From NCBI GenBank assembly GCA_047628755.1, contig JBLHVV010000074.1, positions 1 to 15,445 on the forward strand: 15,445 nucleotides of DNA, in the 5' to 3' direction. Source of the stretch: Bermanella sp047628755. Its GTDB lineage: Bacteria > Pseudomonadota > Gammaproteobacteria > Pseudomonadales > Oceanobacteraceae. Shown piece after piece: positions 7,293 through 13,397 of the stretch. A model generated the notes under the pieces. That model did no database searches and was not told where the DNA came from. It was given only the letters and a program-made list of their open reading frames with translations. Position 1 is the stretch's first letter, and the number at the start of each line of letters is the position of its first letter. Position numbers and translations under genes: made by a program.

Positions 7293-8759
7293 TTATTTAG
7301 ATGACTTTTTAGTTTGCCTGCTTACATACCAAGCCAATGCACGATCAATTAACCCTTTAGGTGCTTGAGCTTCAAGTTCTGATTTAGCGTGTGCTGCAGC
7401 TGATAAATCCATAGCCCCCCCACCCGCACGGTAAAGTTCAGAATACATTTCTAATACCTTTTTTTTGATCATACCGCGCAATGGCACATGAGCAATCATG
7501 CCATAAGTGGCTGCACCACCAAGGTTTGCCAAATCAGGGTTAGCTTTAACGATCGCTACCGCTTCTTTTAAGTCAGCCAGATAATCATCTACTACTTTTA
7601 AATGCTGAGCGGTTACCATGGCATGTAAGCCGTTTGGTTTTTGATTTTTATTTACCTTCCAGCCTTTGTTATCCATTTGATCGCCAACGGCAAAAATATT
7701 TACTGCAGAATCGCAAGACGCATATGCTAAAAGCGGACCTTGCGGGTTTCCCATGATTTCAAGTTCTGGAATATCAGCAATGCCATCCTTTAATTGATTC
7801 ACAGCTTGCAGGGTTTCACGCGCTAGTTTCTTGTAACCATCAATACCAAAATACTGAAGCACAGCCCAAGCACCAGCATACGCGCCACCAGGGCGAGTCC
7901 CCAATAAAGCGGACGATGCAAACACGCCACCAGACCAATTTGGCTGTACAAACATTTGATAGCGCAAATAATCTAGGTTGCGATAAGTAATCGTGCTGGC
8001 GCCTTTTGCGGCATAACCATATTTGTGTATGTCAGCCGAGATTGAAGTAACTCCTGGAACACGGTAATCCCACCTAGGAATATCCTCGCCATTCATTTCC
8101 ATAAAAGGCAGAATAAAACCACCAACACAGGCATCTACATGCAATGGGATATTATGCTTTTGTGCAATTTCACCCATGGCTTCAATCGGATCAATAGTAC
8201 CGTGAGGGTATTCAGGTGCGCTGCCCAAAATCATAACTGTATTGCGGTTAATCAGCTTTTTAAGCTTATTAAGATCAGGCACTAGATTGGCATTTAAGGG
8301 TACTTGACGGATTTTTACGCCAAAATATTCGCTGGCTTTATACCAAGCTACATGAGCAGTTTCTGGAATGATCATTTCTGGATTTTTAACATGGCGTTTA
8401 TCTTTTGCCATGTCGCGATAGGTTTTAACCGCTAATAAACAGCTTTCAGTACCACCAGAGGTTACCACACCACACACCTCAGGAGTGCTATTTAAAATAC
8501 TAGCAGTGGCGCTGATGATTTCATTTTCCATCTTCTTTAGGCTTTTAAATGCAGTAGGATTGAGACCGTTTTCAGACGAATATTTAAAATATGAATCTTT
8601 TAAAAGCTGTTGGTGGGCTTCATCAATATAATATACTAGGCTCCAGACTTTACCGTTTTTATATTCAGGGTCCTCAGATTTAAATGCATCTAACTGAGAC
8701 AGTATTTGTTGCTCATTTATTCCAGATTGTGGCATTGACTTGTGTATTGTTTGTGTCAT
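7293..8759 (-). CDS. PLP-dependent sphingosine-1-phosphate lyase-like enzyme
   Basis: This 488-residue protein is a fold-type I, group II PLP decarboxylase-superfamily enzyme. It resembles sphingosine-1-phosphate lyase along its length. SGGTES (101-106) would bind the cofactor phosphate, H136 would stack on PLP, HVDACVGG (207-214) holds D209 for the pyridine nitrogen, and SADIHKYGYAAKG holds the Schiff-base lysine K246. The stretch NWSGGVFASSALLGTRPGG matches the lyase subgroup better than glutamate or DOPA decarboxylases. Lyases of this type cleave phosphorylated long-chain bases to a fatty aldehyde and phosphoethanolamine. The eukaryotic N-terminal membrane anchor is absent, so it is probably cytosolic. 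The C-terminus has an extra Ala-rich and basic tail. A strong GAGGA precedes the ATG. The gene lies 47 bp after the DUF819 gene. The family is confident; the true substrate is not. Confidence 0.85.
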   Translation of the reverse strand: MTQTIHKSMPQSGINEQQILSQLDAFKSEDPEYKNGKVWSLVYYIDEAHQQLLKDSYFKYSSENGLNPTAFKSLKKMENEIISATASILNSTPEVCGVVTSGGTESCLLAVKTYRDMAKDKRHVKNPEMIIPETAHVAWYKASEYFGVKIRQVPLNANLVPDLNKLKKLINRNTVMILGSAPEYPHGTIDPIEAMGEIAQKHNIPLHVDACVGGFILPFMEMNGEDIPRWDYRVPGVTSISADIHKYGYAAKGASTITYRNLDYLRYQMFVQPNWSGGVFASSALLGTRPGGAYAGAWAVLQYFGIDGYKKLARETLQAVNQLKDGIADIPELEIMGNPQGPLLAYASCDSAVNIFAVGDQMDNKGWKVNKNQKPNGLHAMVTAQHLKVVDDYLADLKEAVAIVKANPDLANLGGAATYGMIAHVPLRGMIKKKVLEMYSELYRAGGGAMDLSAAAHAKSELEAQAPKGLIDRALAWYVSRQTKKSSK

Positions 8760-8806
8760 AGCGTCCTCGGCAGTTTTAGAAATTTATATTCTATTATTTG
8801 TTAGTA

Positions 8807-10009
8807 TCAACCAATACTTTGTAAAAATAATGCTAGGCTAATACCCAGATAATTCCCTAATGCAAAACCAATAATCCCCGTGGTCATACCACTAATTAAT
8901 ACATTTGGATTTTTCAGCGCCTTTACTATCATAGGGACAAATGGTGGTGAGCAAATAGCGCTTACCGATGTGACCATAAATGTATCACTATCAACCTTAG
9001 CTATTTTGCAAAGTAAAGCATGTAATATTAAGCTACCAATTACGGTACCCAATAAAAATATAGCCACAGTAGTATCAAATTCAGCAAGCTTTTTAAGGTC
9101 GGCCATAGACGCTACCACAATGCAAAAAACTAAAATTAAATACATGCCCATTTTATAAGCTAAATCTAATGCTCGCACTATCTTAAATAATGAAAAGAAA
9201 ATCCCAATGCTTGTTAATAACATTATGGTAATGGCCCCTGTATTTTCTACCCCTAGGAATGCCCTAAATAATTCAGTAATAGTTAATGAGATACCTAAAG
9301 CAACTAATGATAAGCTAAAAACTTTACCCATTGATTTTAGGTTTGATTGTTCTAATAGAGCTGAGTAATTATCATTATATGATTCAAGCTGTTGAGCTTG
9401 ATTCGTTAAATTGGCCGTATCACAAATGGTAGATTTATTTACAGTATCAGGTGCAGGTAATAACCAGCGAAATAAAGGTATTGCGAAGCTCACCATAAAC
9501 AACATATACAACGCACCTAATATGGTATCGAAGCTATGGAATAATAGGTATAGATCGTTAGATATTCCTAAACCGCTTTTAATTGCTGCAAGATTGGGTG
9601 TTCCACCAGTGTAAACACCCACCGACATGGCAGCCAGATGACTGCTTTGAATGGAGTTGCTATCGGCATACAAAAAATAAAATGTAGATGCTAGGGCTAC
9701 AACCGATGTGGTTGCGAAGACTAAGCTGAGCATGGCCTTACCTGCCGTGGTAGACCATTTTTTAATATTTAAAGTAAACAGCAGCATGGGTAAAGCTAAT
9801 GCAATGCTTACTTCTGAAAGGCTGATTTGTATATTATTTACAGAGTCAGGAATCACCCCAGTGTTACCTAAAATTAGTCCGGTACCATAACATAAAACAA
9901 TAGCGCCTAATTTTTTCGCCCAGCTTTGCTTTTCAATTACCCACAGTAATATGGCTGGCAGTAATAAAAATAAAAGGGCATAAAAAATCAGTATCACAAG
10001 TGATTCCAT
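8807..10009 (-). CDS. DUF819-family integral membrane protein
   Basis: This 400-residue polytopic membrane protein matches the DUF819 family (YjcL-type), whose biochemical role I do not know to be established. About ten or more helices are expected, split by a hydrophilic loop at about 186-226. The first half has the signature GVYTGGTPNLAAI (131-143). The second half has a comparable kinked segment, AICSPPFVPMI (351-361), suggesting an inverted-repeat transporter architecture. The start has only a weak ribosome binding site. The 91-bp gap upstream has no terminator and only a loose TATAGT-like -10. Downstream, the S1P-lyase-like gene follows after 47 bp, so the two are probably co-transcribed. 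Transport of that enzyme's substrate or product is inference. Confidence 0.85.
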   Translation of the reverse strand: MESLVILIFYALLFLLLPAILLWVIEKQSWAKKLGAIVLCYGTGLILGNTGVIPDSVNNIQISLSEVSIALALPMLLFTLNIKKWSTTAGKAMLSLVFATTSVVALASTFYFLYADSNSIQSSHLAAMSVGVYTGGTPNLAAIKSGLGISNDLYLLFHSFDTILGALYMLFMVSFAIPLFRWLLPAPDTVNKSTICDTANLTNQAQQLESYNDNYSALLEQSNLKSMGKVFSLSLVALGISLTITELFRAFLGVENTGAITIMLLTSIGIFFSLFKIVRALDLAYKMGMYLILVFCIVVASMADLKKLAEFDTTVAIFLLGTVIGSLILHALLCKIAKVDSDTFMVTSVSAICSPPFVPMIVKALKNPNVLISGMTTGIIGFALGNYLGISLALFLQSIG

Positions 10010-10100
10010 TTATTGATTTCTATTAACTATAAGAACACGAAGCAACGCAATAGAATATGTTAAAATCAGACAGAGTTGCTGATATTATGTCCGCTAGATG

Positions 10101-10997
10101 TCAATTACTTACAGACGTTGTTTCAGCTGGCATAGGAACACTTAGCTCGAGCTTAAGTTTGAGTAAAGCTGCGCTCAATTGGGTGGTTTTTTGCGTTGAG
10201 TTACTAGAATTATTATGTAAGTCTGAAGACAGAAATCCAATTCGTTTATCTATATCGGGGTGGGTGTTAAAAAACTCTAGCCCTCTGTCTTCTTCTAGCA
10301 TACTTTTAAAAAATTCATCAGCGCCTTCTCCATGGCCATAAGTTGCAATCAATATGTTAATAGCAACTTGATCTGCATCGCGTTCCATATCTCGGTTAAA
10401 GCTTAGTAATGTTAGATTCCCAGCTTGTCCAGCAAATGTAGCAATAGAGCTATCACCTAATACTAGGGTGGTCACCAGTTGATATAGAGCGGTGCTGCTA
10501 AGTGTTTGGATTGGATGCCGTAACTGTACATGAGCCATCTCGTGAGCAATGACCATAGCCAACCCGTTTTCTGATTCAATATGCGACAGTAAGCCACTAT
10601 TAATAAACATATTTCCACCTAGGGTCGCAAATGCATTAGCAACCTCGCTGTTTATTAGGTGAATCTTATATGGAATGTCGGGTGCGATCGAATTAGGAGT
10701 TAATTTATTCAAAATATCTTGAAGAGATTCTTGGGCAGGAAGATTGGTATCACTCAGCGGTTCTTCAAATGAAATATTCGGTTCCCATTCTAAGGGAAAG
10801 TAAGGAGAAGCATATTTGGCAAAAACGCTTAATAAAACAACCAGTAAAACCAATCCCCCTATTACGCCTACAACAAGAACTAAAAATTCTTTAAGTGGGT
10901 GGTCGATACTGGTATTAATACCTTCAGGTATTTTAGCGTTTTGCTTTATCTTATTTGTTATTTTAGGCATTAGATCAGGTTTGTTAGGCGTAACCAT
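10101..10997 (-). CDS. M48-family membrane-anchored zinc metallopeptidase
   Basis: This 298-residue protein has one transmembrane helix (about 36-60) after a basic cytosolic N-terminus, then an M48 peptidase domain. HEMAH (152-156) is the zinc-binding HExxH motif. E205 in MERDAD is the expected third zinc ligand, and NTHPDIDKRI (244-253) is the conserved HP element found late in M48 domains. The topology places the protease in the periplasm, as in BepA- or LoiP-like proteins, but without a lipoprotein box or TPR domain. The C-terminal 35 residues are low in conservation. It starts 3 bp after the membrane-anchored YbjQ gene, with a weak ribosome binding site, so coupling is likely. Its substrate is unknown; envelope quality control is a family-based guess. 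Confidence 0.9.
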   Translation of the reverse strand: MVTPNKPDLMPKITNKIKQNAKIPEGINTSIDHPLKEFLVLVVGVIGGLVLLVVLLSVFAKYASPYFPLEWEPNISFEEPLSDTNLPAQESLQDILNKLTPNSIAPDIPYKIHLINSEVANAFATLGGNMFINSGLLSHIESENGLAMVIAHEMAHVQLRHPIQTLSSTALYQLVTTLVLGDSSIATFAGQAGNLTLLSFNRDMERDADQVAINILIATYGHGEGADEFFKSMLEEDRGLEFFNTHPDIDKRIGFLSSDLHNNSSNSTQKTTQLSAALLKLKLELSVPMPAETTSVSN

Positions 10998-11000
10998 AAT

Positions 11001-11459
11001 CTATTTTCTATCCATCATGGCGGTACCATAAGCAAGTACTTCAATTGAACCAATCCCTTTTTTCTCATTACCTGAAATTCGGCTGGTTTCAAATTTTATA
11101 TTTATAATAGCGGTAGCACCTAGTTCGCTTGCTTGATCTTGCATGCGAAGCAAAGATTCTCGTCTAGCGCGATCTAATAAGGATTCATAGGATGTTAGTC
11201 GCCCACCAAATATTGATTTTAAACCCGCTACAATTACTTTGAAATAATCCACAGCAATTACAACACTCCCACAAACTAACTTGCCATGATGAAATACATA
11301 ATCACGTGAGGGTAATCTCTCGCTGCTTAAAAAAATATTTCGATGCTTTTCTTCACCTTCAAAAATTCGCTGATAATGTTTTTTTTCAGCTCGACGGCCA
11401 AAAATATAGCCTAATAGTAACAAGCATATAAATATGCCTAACTGAATTAAGGCGCTCAT
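11001..11459 (-). CDS. Membrane-anchored YbjQ-family (UPF0145) protein
   Basis: This 152-residue protein has an N-terminal transmembrane helix (about 5-21, ending in GRRAEKKH), then a YbjQ/UPF0145 domain, often labelled a putative heavy-metal-binding domain. Family features include CGSVVIAVDYFKVIVAGLKS, GGRLTSYESLLDRARRE and GATAIINIKFE, closing with VLAYGTAM. It is clearly similar to the next gene upstream (11459-11779), as if by duplication plus gain of an anchor. Its ATG overlaps that gene's stop by one base (TAATG), with a strong GAGGAG five bases before it. The M48 gene follows after 3 bp. The positive-inside rule would leave the domain in the cytosol. The real function is unknown. Confidence 0.85.
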   Translation of the reverse strand: MSALIQLGIFICLLLLGYIFGRRAEKKHYQRIFEGEEKHRNIFLSSERLPSRDYVFHHGKLVCGSVVIAVDYFKVIVAGLKSIFGGRLTSYESLLDRARRESLLRMQDQASELGATAIINIKFETSRISGNEKKGIGSIEVLAYGTAMMDRK

Positions 11460-11779
11460 TATTTCTCCTCAATTACAACAGCAGTTCCATAAGCAAGAAT
11501 TTCAGACGCCCCTGCGGTAATAGACGATGTGGAAAAACGAACATTAATAACGGCATTTGCGCCTATTGCTTTAGCTTGTGCACTCATACGATCGATGGCT
11601 TCTTGGCGAGACTCCTGTAATAGCTCGGTATAGCCCTTTAGTTCTCCGCCTACTAGGTTTTTAAATCCAGCCATAATGTCACGGCCTGCATGCTTCGCTC
11701 TAACCGTGCTGCCTTGTACTAGGCCTAGATGTGAACTAATTCGCTTACCTGGAATAATCTCGATATTACTGATTAACAT
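11459..11779 (-). CDS. YbjQ-family (UPF0145) small protein
   Basis: This 106-residue protein is a full-length, soluble YbjQ/UPF0145 member about the size of E. coli YbjQ. It shows the family pattern: LGLVQGSTVRAK, DIMAGFKNLVGGELKGY, a helix rich in Glu, Arg and Gln, then AIGANAVINVRF and a C-terminal ILAYGTAVVI strand. Known structures in the family are oligomeric; no metal ligands stand out here. It is the first gene of the YbjQ-YbjQ-M48 cluster. AGGGA precedes the ATG at good spacing. The 87 bases upstream to the thiolase terminator contain a weak promoter candidate (TTAACA, 17 bp, TATCTA). No signal peptide is visible. Confidence 0.87.
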   Translation of the reverse strand: MLISNIEIIPGKRISSHLGLVQGSTVRAKHAGRDIMAGFKNLVGGELKGYTELLQESRQEAIDRMSAQAKAIGANAVINVRFSTSSITAGASEILAYGTAVVIEEK

Positions 11780-11866
11780 GTTGTTCCCTAACGATTAATA
11801 AGAGTAAAAATAGATAACGGAATTTGCCAGAACTGTTAAGCAATGTCGATGACTTTTTTAATTTAC

Positions 11867-11895
11867 AAAAAAAAGTCCACCTAAGTGGACTTTTT
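11867..11895 (-). terminator. Intrinsic terminator after the thiolase gene
   Basis: Arms AAAAAGTCCAC and GTGGACTTTTT with loop CTAA form an 11-bp stem at 11870-11895. On the minus strand an eight-T run (complement of A-run 11867-11874) follows the GC part. It lies about 25 bases past the thiolase stop, separating it from the YbjQ cluster. The symmetric A/T flanks could also work weakly on the plus strand. Confidence 0.9.
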
Positions 11896-11919
11896 AAGAC
11901 TATCGATACGCCTATAGCA

Positions 11920-13107
11920 TTAGATCAATTCAATGGCCATAGCTGTTGCTTCACCACCACCGATGCAAAGTGCTGCTACGCCTTTGGTCTTACCTTTTAC
12001 TTTTAACGCGTTCATTAATGTCACAATTAAACGTGAACCAGTTGAACCCACAGGGTGCCCTTGGGCACAAGCACCACCAAATATGTTTACTGTTTCAGGG
12101 TCTAAGCCAAGTTCGATAATTGGCATCATGGCAACCATGGCGAATGCTTCGTTTATTTCAAACAGGTCAACATCATCTTTAGTCCAACCTGTTTTAGCAA
12201 AAAGCTTTTCTAAAGCGCCAACAGGAGCAATGGTAAATTCACTTGGATGTTGAGATTGAGTAGCGTGACCTATAATACGAGCTATTGGCTTAAGGCCGCG
12301 GACTTCAGCTTCTGATTCTCGCATTAGTAGTAAAGCCGATGCACCATCAGAAATTGAAGAAGCGTTAGCTGCTGTTATAGTGCCGTCTTTTGCAAACGCA
12401 GGGCGCAATGTTGGAATCTTTTCGATGTTAGCGCTAAATGGTTGCTCGTCATGCTCAACAAGTGTTTCACCTTTGCGAGTTTTAACGGCAACAGGTTCTA
12501 TTTCAGCTTTTAATAGACCCGCTTCTATTGCAGCTTTGGCGCGATTAAGAGATTGAATCGCGTAGTTATCCATATCTTCACGGGTGTAGCCTTTTTGCGT
12601 GGCCACGTCTTGTGCAAAAGAGCCCATTAGACGACCCGTTTCTGCGTCTTCTAGTCCGTCTAAAAACATATGGTCCATGGCTTGGTCTGCATGACCCATA
12701 CGGTAGCCTTTACGGGCATTTTGTAAAAGGTAGGGAGCATTAGACATAGACTCCATGCCACCAGCAATCATAATGTCGTTGGTACCAGCTTTAATAAGGT
12801 CGTGAGCAAACATAGCAGCCTTCATGCCAGAACCACAAAGCTTGTTAATAGTGGTGGCGCCAGTAGAGTCAGGTAAGCCAGCCTTTCGCATCGCTTGACG
12901 AGCAGGACCTTGTTTTAGGCCCGCAGGTAAGACATTACCCATTATTACCTCTTGTACGTCTTCAGCTTTTATCCCCGCACGTTCAATGGCAGACCTAATA
13001 ACAATGGCACCTAGGTCAGGCGCTGAAACAGCAGAAAGACTCCCTTGAAAGCCGCCCATAGGGGTTCTGACACCACTCACAATTACTACGTTATCTTGCT
13101 TAGACAT
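11920..13107 (-). CDS. Acetyl-CoA C-acetyltransferase (thiolase)
   Basis: This 395-residue protein is a type II (biosynthetic) thiolase. It reversibly condenses two acetyl-CoA to acetoacetyl-CoA in the cytosol, feeding polyhydroxybutyrate, ketone-body or short-chain fatty acid metabolism. All catalytic residues are visible: nucleophile C91 in INKLCGSGMKA, NEAFAM, H351 in GGACAQGHPVGSTG and the second cysteine C381 in CIGGGEATA. The length and spacing match the Zoogloea and E. coli enzymes. The start is supported by AAAGG about nine bases upstream. The gene is alone, with its own terminator and a divergent regulator upstream. Whether it is AtoB-like (degradation) or PhaA-like (polymer synthesis) cannot be told, as no partner gene lies in the window. 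Confidence 0.95.
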   Translation of the reverse strand: MSKQDNVVIVSGVRTPMGGFQGSLSAVSAPDLGAIVIRSAIERAGIKAEDVQEVIMGNVLPAGLKQGPARQAMRKAGLPDSTGATTINKLCGSGMKAAMFAHDLIKAGTNDIMIAGGMESMSNAPYLLQNARKGYRMGHADQAMDHMFLDGLEDAETGRLMGSFAQDVATQKGYTREDMDNYAIQSLNRAKAAIEAGLLKAEIEPVAVKTRKGETLVEHDEQPFSANIEKIPTLRPAFAKDGTITAANASSISDGASALLLMRESEAEVRGLKPIARIIGHATQSQHPSEFTIAPVGALEKLFAKTGWTKDDVDLFEINEAFAMVAMMPIIELGLDPETVNIFGGACAQGHPVGSTGSRLIVTLMNALKVKGKTKGVAALCIGGGEATAMAIELI

Positions 13108-13137
13108 TTTAATCGCCTTTTAATATTTAAAAGTGAA

Positions 13138-13167
13138 ACTATATCAAATCATGTTCCTATGAACCAA
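13138..13167 (-). promoter_or_regulatory. Probable thiolase promoter
   Basis: On the minus strand TTGGTT (complement of 13162-13167) and TATAGT (complement of 13138-13143) are 18 bp apart, upstream of the thiolase ATG at 13107. An inverted repeat, GTTCCTATGAAC (13153-13164), overlaps the -35 side and could bind a regulator. The rest of the 13108-13397 gap is AT-rich. It holds a TATAAA (13286-13291) that might serve the divergent regulator, but with no convincing -35. Confidence 0.45.
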
Positions 13168-13397
13168 TGCGTGTAACAAGCAATTACCATTTTATAATTT
13201 ATGAGATTTAATTGTATGTCTAGTTAAGTGGTTCAAACACTGTCTTATGAGTTGAATTATTAGTTCTTAAGTGTTTTCATGATCATATAAAAGCACCAAA
13301 TAAAATAATAAAAATAAAAAATTAGGGGCATGCTTTGCTGTCTTCAGAAAAGTCGGTGGTCAAATCGTTGTTACAGCACAATGTGCGTGTGCTTGCT

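Noticed and set aside
10057..10341. Plus-strand 94-codon open frame across the M48 gene end
   Set aside because: It lies antisense to the M48 gene, whose motifs are intact. The translation is low-complexity Ser/Leu with no recognisable domain.
11851..11877. GACTTTTTT / AAAAAAAAGTC as an alternative antiterminator hairpin beside the thiolase terminator
   Set aside because: On the minus strand the competing arm lies after the termination point, so it could not prevent termination. It is probably a by-product of A/T runs.
13201..13255. FadR- or PsrA-type operator in the thiolase-regulator gap (around GGTTCAAACACTG)
   Set aside because: Only half-site resemblance; no symmetric CAAAC...GTTTG arrangement is present.
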